Source: Apoda limacodes (taxonomy: Eukaryota; Arthropoda; Insecta; Lepidoptera; Limacodidae). From it: a stretch of 64,000 nucleotides of DNA. The stretch's first letter is position 1. The number at the start of each line of letters is the position of its first letter. This document shows, one piece after another, positions 1 to 10,600 of the stretch. The stretch spans positions 3,216,273-3,280,272 of the forward strand of contig OX291561.1 in assembly GCA_946406115.1 (NCBI GenBank). Direction: 5' to 3'. Position numbers and translations under genes: made by a program. The notes below the pieces were generated by a model. The model had not been told where the DNA came from. It ran no database searches and was given only the letters and a program-made list of their open reading frames with translations.

Positions 1-217
1 TCTAGGGAATAAAACCGTTAAGATATGCACACATACATAATATTAATAACCACGATTTTACGTAGCGCATGTTAACAATAAATTTTCGTGAGTCTACCGT
101 AGGCCATATCACGTAATTACGCTATTTTTGTGTAAATGTGGCTAAACTATAGCATCTAAAGGATTGATAAAAAAATATCTAAAGTGTAATACTTGCCTTC
201 GTTCATTTTCTTACTTG

Positions 218-526
218 CCAGCCTTCATACGTCCCCACTGCTGGGGCACGGCCTGCCCTCTTAAGCGAGGGTGATTGGGCCATAGTCCACACGCGGGCCC
301 AGTGCGGATTGCGGACTTCACATACGTCATTTTTTTTTTCTTGACGTATGCAGGTTTCCTCACGATGTTTTCCTTCACCGAAAAGCCAGTGGTGTGAATA
401 AATTAATCAGTGTACTTGAGAAATTAAGAAAAGACTCATGGGTACACGCCGACCCGGGGTTCGAACCTACGCCACTTGGGACGTGAAGTGAAGTTTAAAC
501 CCCTCGGCCACCACCGACTGTTTCAT
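218..526 (-). mobile_element. tRNA-headed SINE (lepidopteran type)
   Basis: Read on the minus strand this starts with a tRNA-like head. It has a box A-like stretch with GTGGCCGAGGGG (forward 497-512) and a box B GGTTCGAACC at 458-467, as expected for a RNA polymerase III promoter. The body contains GTTTCCTCACGATGTTTTCC near 352-371, a block I recognise as very common in lepidopteran genomes, and ends near CGTCCCCACTGCTG. It is degenerate and non-coding. Orientation is inferred from the tRNA-like head; family name not assigned. Confidence 0.65.
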
Positions 527-1081
527 ATCACTTGTACATTTTCTTACTTAGTGAATTTAGTTTATTGTATTAACACTTAAGCAAATTTTGAAGCGTGTAT
601 TGTATTTGCTTGTAATGAAATTTTGTGTATTTATTTTTATTATTTATATTCATTTTCATGTCCGATAACTATTTTTTAATAAATTTTAGCTCTAAAAGCT
701 ATCAGACTATATATATATTCTTTTTACAGTCCTTTACAAACTAAAGGTTAACTAGTAGAAAAGCCTATAAGCATTAAGTTTGCCTTGGTACGAATTAGGG
801 GAAATAAAGAGCTTTCTTACAATTTATTATTTATTTCTTCAATACTAAAAAAATATTATTTTATTATTCCTTCAGGTTTTACAATTGCATAAACCTATTG
901 TTTGGAAATTACTAAATTAGAAGAAGAGTATCTTTGTTAAAGACACGAGATCGAATCCCATATCAATATACAGCGGGTCAATTCCGTAAAAAGATCGCTA
1001 ACCTTTTTGAAAGAAATAAGATATAATATTATTTCATAAAATAATAACAACAAAATAGTTTTTATACATACTATGACGAAT
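527..1081. other. AT-rich intergenic DNA, no gene seen
   Basis: No reading frame with coding character. A box B-like string (GATCGAATCCC) near 948-958 may be a worn SINE remnant but has no matching box A. Confidence 0.6.
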
Positions 1082-1131
1082 AGACAAAATTAACCTACCA
1101 TTTAAGCTTAAATGGTAGGTTAATTTTGTCT
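1082..1131. repeat. Perfect 50-bp palindrome
   Basis: The 50 bases equal their own reverse complement with no spacer. The half-site is 25 bp and the centre is AAGCTT. There is no coding frame. Such an uninterrupted palindrome could be a very short foldback or a head-to-head duplication; its function is unknown. Confidence 0.95.
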
Positions 1132-2171
1132 GTATATATAGCTTAAATGTAACTAATTTTATTAAAGTAAGAATACCTCGTCTAAAGTTTAATTTTTATT
1201 ATTTTATATACTAGCGGCATTACCTAGTTAAATGGCGATGCTCAGCTCTTAAGCGAGGTTATGACCAGCTCTGTAGTCTCCAAATGCAAGGACTAATCGT
1301 TTGGATAATTCTTTTAAAAAAACGTTCGTGTTAAACTAAAATTAAGGATAAAAATATCGCTATCTTGTGTTTAGGAACTTTTGATTAAATCTACATATTA
1401 ATATTTTTTCAAATCAATCTTTAGTTGTTAATCCTCAAAAAAAAGGTTTAGTGATGAATGAGACACAGTGACATTGAAAACACTTTTTTGATGTCCTAAA
1501 CTGACCCACAACATAAAAATCTAAAATTTAATAACTTCATATCTAAAATTCTCTTATTTATTTGGATGCCATCTTTTCACATTAAACAACAGGCGAATGG
1601 ATACACATTAAAAGGACACATCATTCAAAAAAGTGTCATTTCTTTTCAAATAACAATAAAACTGTGCAGTGACGCGTCTAATGCGACAGATAACTATGCT
1701 AATAGCTCAAATGGATCAACCTGTAGCGGCAGGTATTCCCAAACAAAAAAGATAAGACATAGCATTCCATCCGTGCATACTAATATGTAGCCATAATGTA
1801 CTCCCAAACATTATACTTTACCAAATAGTTGAATATGAAGCGGTACAAGAACCGGTTGTGCTTTGATTGCCTCAAAAAAAGTCCAACGACCAACTAGCAT
1901 AGGAAATAGTGAATCACAATGGAAAACATTTTAAATTATCTCATTTTATGACGTGTTATAATAATGGAACGTGTTTTAAAGTTTGTAAATAGTAATTATA
2001 ATTCAATATTAAATTTTAAACCTAAGTTCGGCAGTGAAGTGATAGTGAAACCTTGGTGGATTAGAGAAACTAGATTTCAACGTATTATTAGGGTATTAAA
2101 AGGATTATTGAGACTAAGGTAAATCTTTGATCGACCTTTTAAATATGTATCTTCATTTCTTATTCCCCTTA
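1132..2171. other. AT-rich intergenic DNA, no gene seen
   Basis: A 74-codon open frame at 1566-1790 has no domain or splice context and is not supported as a gene. Nothing else recognised. Confidence 0.55.
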
Positions 2172-2292
2172 AGGCTGAACCAGTGGCTGGATACACACAC
2201 ACATCATAACCATGGGGGAGGCCTCTTTTCATTAGCCTACTCAGTCCTGCATGACAGGTGGTGAGCCAATCACCGCTACACTGCTTCTGACA
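2172..2292 (+). repeat. Dispersed repeat, family 'CAGTGGTTGGA', copy 1
   Basis: Shares an ordered set of blocks (AACCAGTGG..GGA, ACATCATAA, AGTCCT, CACTGCTTCTGA) with 20022-20126, 45640-45710 and, inverted, 26222-26313 and 47898-48007. About 110 bp, non-coding. Probably a SINE or a transposon tail; the family was not identified. Confidence 0.65.
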
Positions 2293-2334
2293 CTTAAGTT
2301 TATTTGCATTACTTTTTTAAAATAAAAATTATAT

Positions 2335-2776
2335 GGAGTACCTACTGTTGCCATCTCTGGTGCACCTGGATTAGTAGCTTAGCCCTTTTGACTCCCTTCC
2401 CAGACTCACAAGCCGTATCGAGCCCTTAAGCCTGAGGAGAGAGTTTGCCTCTCTCTGTGTGTCCTGAGGAATTGTTAGAAATTATTCTTATTGCTATTTT
2501 CTACCATCGCACTGCTCGCCATCCTGAATTTTCACGTACAGTGCGGTTTCAGAGGAACTTCTTCCCGCGAACGTTAAGGTTGTGATATGTTTCCCCTGCC
2601 AAGGTTTTATTTAAGGCTACAAGAATAGACTTCTTTGAGAAAGAAGTAATTAGACTTGTAAAGGGTTAGCAACGCATCCTTTGTGTTGCAAGCGCCCATA
2701 TAGACTGCGATGACCGCTTATCAGCAGAAGGACCGTTAGCTTCTTTGCTACCTCAGTAATATTTAAAAAAAAAAAA
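2335..2776 (+). pseudogene. 5'-truncated LINE 3' end (family B), decayed
   Basis: Matches, block by block, the 3' part of the non-LTR retrotransposon fragment at 52484-53370: the tracts encoding CRIEP, YHRTARH, VRFQRNF and the 3' tail with GGTGACCGCTTA...TTTGCCACCTTAGTGG are recognisable here with many substitutions. It ends in a 12-A run at 2764-2775, as expected of a poly(A)-tailed LINE copy. All frames are broken. Confidence 0.8.
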
Positions 2777-2865
2777 CATTGTTGACTACTGATCCTAATC
2801 AATTGTCTTAATCTTAAATCAAAACCAGTTTAAAGTCATGGTCAATGGTCAAAAAAAAGGTTTTG

Positions 2866-2985
2866 AGGTTAGCGTGCGTGGTTATTATACCCATAACACA
2901 AGCTCTGCTTACTTTGGGGCCAGATGGCGGTGTGTGTTATGTCCAAAAAACATTTATTTATATTTATATTATTTTATTTATTTAT
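2866..2985 (+). repeat. Retroposon tail-like repeat ('CCATAACACAAGC...CCAGATGGCG')
   Basis: Contains CCCATAACACAAGC, CTTTGGGGCCAGATGGCG and TGTGTGTTATGTCC followed by a TATTTATA-rich tail. The same order occurs at 39480-39564 and inverted at 56480-56560. Likely the 3' end of a retroposon family; part is also echoed in the SINE tail at 28021-28060. Confidence 0.6.
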
Positions 2986-3007
2986 GCATTTCTAGCAAGG
3001 GTGCTTT

Positions 3008-3014
3008 CTTACAG
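3008..3014. repeat. Left direct repeat CTTACAG flanking the foldback element
   Basis: CTTACAG lies directly outside the left end AACCGGTG and again directly outside the right end (12015-12021). If the termini are AACCGG...CCGGTT, this is a 7-bp target-site duplication. The matching string extends to TTCTTACAGA on both sides, so the exact duplication length has some uncertainty. Confidence 0.7.
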
Positions 3015-3176
3015 AACCGGTGTGAAGTTAGCGGCCTAAGTTAGCGGCCTTTTATAATCCGACCAAATTAAAAAGTAAAGGATTTTAATGAAATAATTTA
3101 CTGAATTAAACGGATATAACAATAAATAGACCAAAATAATGAGAAACCGGTTAAAAATTAAACAAATATATATATA
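3015..3176 (+). repeat. Left unique terminal inverted repeat of the foldback element
   Basis: Aligned by eye with the reverse complement of 11854-12014, it differs at only one or two positions. The tip contains GTTAGCGGCC twice (3028-3037 and 3041-3050), and an internal GAAACCGGTT lies near 3143. Confidence 0.85.
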
Positions 3177-5795
3177 ATTTAAATAATAAAAAATTAAAGT
3201 AAAAGAAAATTAAACAATGTGATACTTATCGGCCTAAAAGGTCATCATTAAAATGCGGTAACACTTAGTGACGCATATCAAATTGAGCCTCTTTAAACCA
3301 GAAACCATATCAAGTTTTCAAATTACACCTATCTCGGGGTTAACTGTGAGAAAAATGGTTAGCGGCCTAAAAATTATTTTCTTTCAAAATTTCAAACACA
3401 CCGTAAATCTGTTAGTTGAGGAAAAAGTTACAATCAAAGGCTGTTAAAACAAGCATTTTGTATTGTTCTTATTAATAAATATTACTACATGTGTAACACC
3501 TCTTCAATTTAAATAATAAAAAATTAAAAGTTGAAGAAAATTTCACAATGTGATACTTATTGGCATAAAAAGTCATCATGAAAATGCGTTAACACTTAGT
3601 GACGCATACCAAATTGAGCCTCTTTAAACCAGAAACCATATCAAGTTTTCAAATCACACCTATCTCGGGGTTAACTGTGAGAAAAATGGTTAGCGGCCTA
3701 AAAATTATTTTCTTTCAAAATTTCAAACACACAGTAAATCTGATGGTTAAGGAAAAAGTAACAATCAAAGGCTGTTAAAACAAGCATTTTGTATTGTTCT
3801 TATTAATAAATATAACTACATGTGTAACACCTCTTCAATTTAAATAATAAAAAATTAAAAGTTGAAGAAAATATCACAATGTGATACTTACTGGCATAAA
3901 AAGTCATCATGAAAATGCGGTAACACTTAGTGACGCAAATCAAATTGAGCCTTTTTAAACCAAAAACCATATCAAGTTTCCAAATCACACCTATCTCGGG
4001 GTTAACTGTGAGAAAAATGGTTAGCGGCCTAAAAATTATTTTCTTTCAAAATTTCAAACACACAGTAAATCTGATGGTTAAGGAAAAAGTAACAATCAAA
4101 GGCTGTTAAAACAAGCATTTTGTATTGTTCTTATTAATAAATATAACTACATGTGTAACACCTCTTCAATTGAAATAATAAAAAATTAAAAGTTGAAGAA
4201 AATTTCACAATGTGATACTTATTGGCATAAAAAGTCATCATGAAAATGCGTTAACACTTAGTGACGCATACCAAATTGAGCCTCTTTAAACCAGAAACCA
4301 TATCAAGTTTTCAAATCACACCTATCTCGGGGTTAACTGTGAGAAAAATGGTTAGCGGCCTAAAAATTATTTTCTTTCAAAATTTCAAACACACAGTAAA
4401 TCTGATGGTTAAGGAAAAAGTAACAATCAAAGGCTGTTGAAACAAGCATTTTGTATTGTTCTTATTAAAAAATATTACTACATGTGTAACACCTCGTCAA
4501 TTTAAATAATAAAAAATTAAAAGTTGAAGAAAATTTCACAATGTGATACTTATTGGCATAAAAAGTCATCATGAAAATGCGGTATCACTTAGTGACGCAT
4601 ATCAAACTGAGCCTCTTTAAACCAGAAACCATATCAAGTTTTCAAATCACACCTATCTCGGGGTTAACTGTGAGAAAAATGGTTAGCGGCGTAAAAAATA
4701 TTTTCTTTCAAAATTTCAAACACACCGTAAATCTGTTAGTTGAGGAAAAAATTACAATCAAAGGCTGTTAAAACAAGCATTTTGTATTGTTCTTATTAAT
4801 AAATATTACTACATGTGTAACACCTCTTCAATTTAAATAATAAAAATTAAAAGTTGAAGAAAATTTCACAATGTGATACTTATTGGCATAAAAAGTCATC
4901 ATGAAAATGCGTTAACACTTAGTGACGCATACCAAATTGAGCCTCTTTAAACCAGAAACCATATCAAGTTTCCAAATCACACCTATCTCGGGGTTAACTG
5001 TGAGAAAAATGGTTAGCGGCCTAAAAATTATTTTCTTTCAAAATTTTAAACACACAGTAAATCTGATGGTTAAGGAAAAAGTAACAATCAAAGGCTGTTG
5101 AAACAAGCATTTTGTATTGTTCTTATTAATAAATATTACTACATGTGTAACACCTCGTCAATTTAAATAATAAAAAATTAAAAGTTGAAGAAAATTTCAC
5201 AATGTGATACTTATTGGCATAAAAAGTCATCATGAAAATGCGGTATCACTTAGTGACGCATATCAAACTGAGCCTCTTTAAACCAGAAACCATATCAAGT
5301 TTTCAAATCACACCTATCTCGGGGTTAACTGTGAGAAAAATGGTTAGCGGCGTAAAAAATATTTTCTTTCAAAATTTCAAACACACAGTAAATCTGATGG
5401 TTAAGGAAAAAGTAACAATCAAAGGCTGTTAAAACAAGCATTTTGTATTGTTCTTATTAATAAATATTACTACATGTGTAACACCTCTTCAATTTAAATA
5501 ATAAAAAATTAAAAGTTGAAGAAAATTTCACAATGTGATACTTATTGGCATAAAAAGTCATCATGAAAATGCGGTAACACTTAGTGACGCAAATCAAATT
5601 GAGCCTCTTTAAACCAAAAACCATATCAAGTTTTCAAATCACACCTATCTTGGGGTAAACTGTGAAAAAAATGGTTAGCGGCGTAAAAAATATTTTCTTT
5701 CAAAATTTCAAACACACCGTAAATCTGTTAGTTGAGGAAAAAATTACAATCAAAGGCTGTTAAAACAAGCATTTTGTATTGTTCTTATTAAAAGA
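3177..5795 (+). repeat. 331-bp satellite array, left arm (about 8 monomers)
   Basis: The monomer start motif AATTTAAATAATAAAAAATT and the block GGTTAGCGGCCTAAAAA recur every 331 bp (near 3358, 3690, 4021, 4352, 4683, 5013, 5344, 5676). Some monomers carry GCGGCGTAAAAAATA instead. The dimers at about 4500-5160 and 5160-5790 are nearly identical, pointing to a two-monomer higher-order unit. Small open frames of 61-66 codons recur with the period and are by-products of the repeat, not genes. Confidence 0.95.
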
Positions 5796-6010
5796 TATTT
5801 TTAATTATGTAATACATCTTCAATTTTATTGAAAAATAAATAAAAGTCGAAGAAAATTTGACCATGTGATACATATCGGCCTAAAATTTTTTGATAAAAA
5901 TGCGGTTTCACTTAGTGACGCATATTAAATGCAGCCTTTTTAAACACACACCTATCTCGATTTTATGACAAAAATGGTTTGTGGCCTAAATAATTATTTG
6001 TTTAAATTTC
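5796..6010 (+). repeat. Degenerate satellite monomer at the inner end of the left arm
   Basis: Keeps monomer blocks in order (TTGAAAAATAAATAAAAGTCGAAG, ATGTGATACATATCGGCC, TTAGTGACGCATATTAAAT, ATGGTTTGTGGCCTAA) but with many changes and deletions. Edge monomers of tandem arrays commonly decay because they recombine less, which fits its position. Confidence 0.8.
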
Positions 6011-6107
6011 TGCACAACACACAACATAAATAAACAAATATTTCGATTGGTTTAAAACCATTCAAAAACTCACTAAGACAAAAAGAAATTTTTTTTTTTT
6101 TATTTCT

Positions 6108-6184
6108 GTTGTGCAAGCGTCTGCGGTGACCGCTCACCATGAGGCGAACCGTAAGCTTGTTTGCCACCTTAGTGGTATCAAGAA
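6108..6184 (+). mobile_element. LINE family B 3' tail fragment inside the foldback core
   Basis: About 75 bp matching the 3' tail at 53288-53360 (GCGGTGACCGCT, GGCGAACCGTAAGCTTGTTT, GCCACCTTAGTGGTAT). It lies inside the element core and so was inserted into it, or into its ancestor. No coding capacity. Confidence 0.75.
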
Positions 6185-6282
6185 ACAAACGTTATACGTA
6201 TCGGCCTACAAGTAATTTTCATCAAAATAAAGTCTTTTTTTTTGATTTTTTTTTATTAGGGTCTTAAAGCAAGCTTTCTAAT

Positions 6283-6665
6283 TTTGGTTAAAAAAAAATT
6301 TTGATTGAAATTTTTCCTTAACTTTCTTCGTTTTTTTTTTCATTTCTTGTAATTTTTATCAATTTTACCACTGCTGTTATCGGAACATTAACTACCCATA
6401 AAGTAATGATTTCATTTATACACTTTGCATTGTTTGCCTTAATTTTTTGGCTTAAAACAAATATTTTGATTGAAATATGCTAACAATATTTTTTTTTTTT
6501 TATAAAATAACTTTTCATTGAGTTTTATTGAGTTTTTTTTTGTTTTTTTTTTTAATTTTTTTATAATTTTAATCACATTTACCTCTACTGTTATCGGAAC
6601 ATTGACTAGTAATAATCTCAAGTAATGATTTTATTTATACACTTTGCATTGCTTGCCTTAATTAA
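6283..6665. repeat. Imperfect 214-bp tandem duplication in the core
   Basis: TTATCGGAACATT and CATTTATACACTTTGCATTG / TTATTTATACACTTTGCATT with adjoining TGCCTTAATT occur twice about 214 bp apart (TTATCGGAAC at 6377 and 6591). The units are divergent, with long T runs. Non-coding. Confidence 0.75.
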
Positions 6666-7190
6666 ATAATAACAATTCAATTTTATTCTACATGTAGTTA
6701 TTAAAATGTAATGTATGTAAGTTTGTCTTTTGAATTCGTCGGGTATTAAGTATGTTTATCTAAAGTTTAAACAAGCGGTATTTGAGGCAATACGTGAATC
6801 TATTTATGTATTGTATCAAGGAACCATAAGGAATGTATGTGTTGCCTTAATTAAAATTTATTTAGAATTTTTACTAACTATTTAAGCGACCGCCTATCAA
6901 ATTGTATTGTTCTCGATAATGAAATTATATTAGCCATTTATTTTGATAACATGAATCAGTAATTTCGTTACTTCCCTCCCAGTTTCTGTTTATTTTGATC
7001 ACAATGTTCATTAAATATTTACAAACAAATATTAAGTTTGACACTTCAGTTATACAAATTAAAACGTACGCTAATAGAAACTATAAGTTACACATAATTA
7101 AGAACTAATTATATTTACTATTTACAGTGTTGATGTAAATTCACAAAGAAAATTATCAAAACACAACTAATATAACTTTAAGTATTTTTA
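6666..7190. other. Foldback core spacer, no gene seen
   Basis: AT-rich, many stops in all frames. It lies 3' of the protease-like reading frame and would hold its 3' UTR if that frame is transcribed. Confidence 0.5.
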
Positions 7191-7676
7191 TTAATGATAT
7201 TTCTTGCACAACTGGCATACATTTTTTAATTCTCGTAGTTTTTCGTTAACAGATTTATTTTCTTTGAGTTCTTTGTAACTAAGTAAACATTTGAAATGTG
7301 TTTTTCGGAGGCACTTGCTGCATTTAAAATTGTTTTCATCTTTTTTAATTTTACGGATACAAAAAAAACAAAGCTCTTTAATGTTATCACTGTTTTTGAG
7401 TAAGAGCCTTTTAAAATGTGTGCGATAATTATCCATGTCTATTTTCATTGCACTTATTTCATTTTGTCTCACCAATGTCGAAAATATATGCACAATAATC
7501 GGACCACAATTATAAGAGTCTTGTTGTATGTAGTGTTTAGGGGTGTTGAACGGATTGATTTTTAGGTTCAAGCCTTTTAAATTTAAAAGTCTGTTAATTT
7601 TTGCCAAATATAAAGATAATAATCTACTTTCGTTACCCAAGGGGTCAAAAATGGAGACGTTTTTATTCTTTTTGAA
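7191..7676 (-). CDS. Truncated Ulp1/C48 protease with C-terminal PHD-like finger (transposon-borne)
   Basis: The C-terminal half of an Ulp1-like cysteine protease is visible: VSIFDPLG (the Asp of the catalytic triad) and then IQQDSYNCG, in which the Gln and Cys match the oxyanion Gln and nucleophile of the Ulp1 family. A zinc finger of pattern C-x2-C-x12-C-x2-C-x4-H-x2-C-x23-C-x2-C follows at the C-terminus (C4HC3, PHD-like). The frame has no ATG; a TTG precedes GNESR. The His-bearing first half of the protease is absent: upstream the frame runs straight into the right satellite array and meets a stop there. Either the domain was cut by array expansion or it is the last exon, with a weak acceptor at the array edge. 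Ulp1 and PHD domains are known passengers of several eukaryotic DNA transposons, so it probably belongs to the element. SUMO or ubiquitin-like substrate specificity is not inferable. Confidence 0.7.
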   Translation of the reverse strand, partial: FKKNKNVSIFDPLGNESRLLSLYLAKINRLLNLKGLNLKINPFNTPKHYIQQDSYNCGPIIVHIFSTLVRQNEISAMKIDMDNYRTHFKRLLLKNSDNIKELCFFCIRKIKKDENNFKCSKCLRKTHFKCLLSYKELKENKSVNEKLRELKNVCQLCKKYH

Positions 7677-7681
7677 AGAAA

Positions 7682-10600
7682 ATAATTTTTAGGCCGCTAA
7701 CCATTTTTCTCACAGTTAACCCCGAGATAGGTGTGATTTGGAAACTTGATATGGTTTCTGGTTTAAAGAGGCTTAATTTGATATGCGTCACTAAGTGTTA
7801 CCGCATTTTCATGATGACTTTTATGCCAATAAGTATCACATTGTGAAATTTTCTTCAACTTTTAATTTTTAATTATTTAAATTGAAGAGGTGTTACACAT
7901 GTAGTAATATTTATTAATAAGAACAATACAAAATGCTTGTTTCATCAGCCTTTGATTGTAACTTTTTCCTCAACTAACAGATTTACGGTGTGTTTGAAAT
8001 TTTGAAAGAAAATAATTTTTAGGCCGCTAACCATTTTTCTCACAGTAAACCCCGAGATAGGTGTGATTTGGAAACTTGATATGGTTTCTGGTTTAAAGAG
8101 GCTCAATTTGATATGCGTCACTAAGTGTTACCGCATTTTCATGATGACTTTTTATGCCAATAAGTATCACATTGTGAAATTTTCTTCAACTTTTAATTTT
8201 TTATTATTTAAATTGAAGAGGTTTTACACATGTAGTAATATTTATTAATAAGAACAATACAAAATGCTTGTTTTAACAGCCTCTGATTGTTACTTTTTCC
8301 TCAACTAACAGGTTTACGGTGTGTTTGAAATTTTGAAAGAAAATATTTTTTACGCCGCTGACCATTTTTCTCACAGTTAACCCCGAGATAGGTGTGATTT
8401 GAAAACTTGATATGGTTTCTGGTTTAAAGCGGCTCAATTTGTTATGCGTCACAAAGTGTTACCGCATTTTCATGATGACTTTTTATGCCAATAAGTATCA
8501 CATTGTGAAATTTTCTTCAACTTTTAATTGATTATTATTTAAATTGAAGAGGTGTTACACATGTAGTTATATTTATTAATAAGAACAATACAAAATGCTT
8601 GTTTTAACAGCCTTTGATTGTTACTTTTTCCTCAACTTACAGATTTACGGTGTGTTTGAAATTTTGAAAGAAAATATTTTTTACGCCGCTAACCATTTTT
8701 CTCACAGTAAACCCCGAGATAGGTGTGATTTGGAAACTTGATATGGTTTCTGGTTTAAAGAGGCTCAATTTGATATGCGTCACTAAGTGTTACCGCATTT
8801 TCATGATGACTTTTTATGCCAATAAGTATCACATTGTGAAATTTTCTTCAACTTTTAATTTTTTATTATTTAAATTGAAGAGGTATTACACATGTAGTAA
8901 TATTTATTAATAAGAACAATACAAAATGCTTGTTTCAACAGCCTTTGATTGTAACTTTTTCCTCAACTAACAGATTTACGGTGTGTTTGAAATTTTGAAA
9001 GAAAATAATTTTTAGGCCGCTAACCATTTTTCTCACAGTTAACCCCGAGATAGGTGTGATTTGGAATCTTAATATGGTTTCTGGTTTAAAGAGGCTCAAT
9101 TTGATATGCGTCACTAAGTGTTACCGCATTTTCATGATGACTTTTTATGCCGATGAGTATCACATTGTGAAATTTTCTTCAACTTTTAATTTTTTATTAT
9201 TTAAATTGAAGAGGTGTTACACATGTAGTAATATTTATTAATAAGAATAATACAAAATGCTTGTTTCAACAGCCTTTGATTGTTACTTTTTCCTTAACCA
9301 TCAGATTTACTGTGTGTTTGAAATTTTGAAAGAAAATAATTTTTAGGCCGCTAACCATTTTTCTCACAGTTAACCCCGAGATAGGTGTGATTTGGAAACT
9401 TGATATGGTTTTTGGTTTAAAGAGGCTCAATTTGATATGCGTCACTAAGTGTTACCGCATTTTCATGATGACTTTTTATGCCAATAAGTATCACATTGTG
9501 AAATTTTCTTCAACTTTTAATTTATTATTGTTTAAATTGAAGAGGTGTTACACATGTAGTAATATTTATTAATAAGAACAATACAAAATGCTTGTTTTAA
9601 CAGCCTTTGATTGTAACTTTTTCCTCAACTAACAGATTTACGGTGTGTTTGAAATTTTGAAAGAAAATATTTTTTACGCCGCTAACCATTTTTCTCACAG
9701 TTGACCCCAAGATAGGTGTGATTTGAAAACTTGGTATGGTTTCTGGTTTAAAGAGGCTCAATTTGATATACGTCACTAAGTGTTACCGCATTTTCATGAT
9801 GACTTTTTATGCCAATAAGTATCACATTGTGAAATTTTCTTCAACTTTTAATTTTTAATTATTTAAATTGAAGAGGTGTTACACATGTAGTAATATTTAT
9901 TAATAAGAACAATACAAAATGCTTGTTTTAACAGCCTTTGATTGTTACTTTTTCCTTAACCATCAGATTTACTGTGTGTTTGAAATTTTGAAAGAAAATA
10001 ATTTTTAGGCCGCTAACCATTTTTCTCACAGTAAACCCCGAGATAGGTGTGATTTGAAAACTTGATATGGTTTCTGGTTTAAAGAGGCTCAATTTGATAT
10101 GCGTCACTAAGTGTTACCGCATTTTCATGATGACTTTTTATGCCAATAAGTATCACATTGTGAAATTTTCTTCAACTTTTAATTTTTTATTATTTAAATT
10201 GAAGAGGTATTACACATGTAGTAATATTTATTAATAAGAACAATACAAAATGCTTGTTTCAACAGCCTTTGATTGTAACTTTTTCCTCAACTAACAGATT
10301 TACGGTGTGTTTGAAATTTTGAAAGAAAATAATTTTTAGGCCGCTAACCATTTTTCTCACAGTTAACCCCGAGATAGGTGTGATTTGGAATCTTAATATG
10401 GTTTCTGGTTTAAAGAGGCTCAATTTGATATGCGTCACTAAGTGTTACCGCATTTTCATGATGACTTTTTATGCCGATGAGTATCACATTGTGAAATTTT
10501 CTTCAACTTTTAATTTTTTATTATTTAAATTGAAGAGGTGTTACACATGTAGTAATATTTATTAATAAGAATAATACAAAATGCTTGTTTCAACAGCCTT

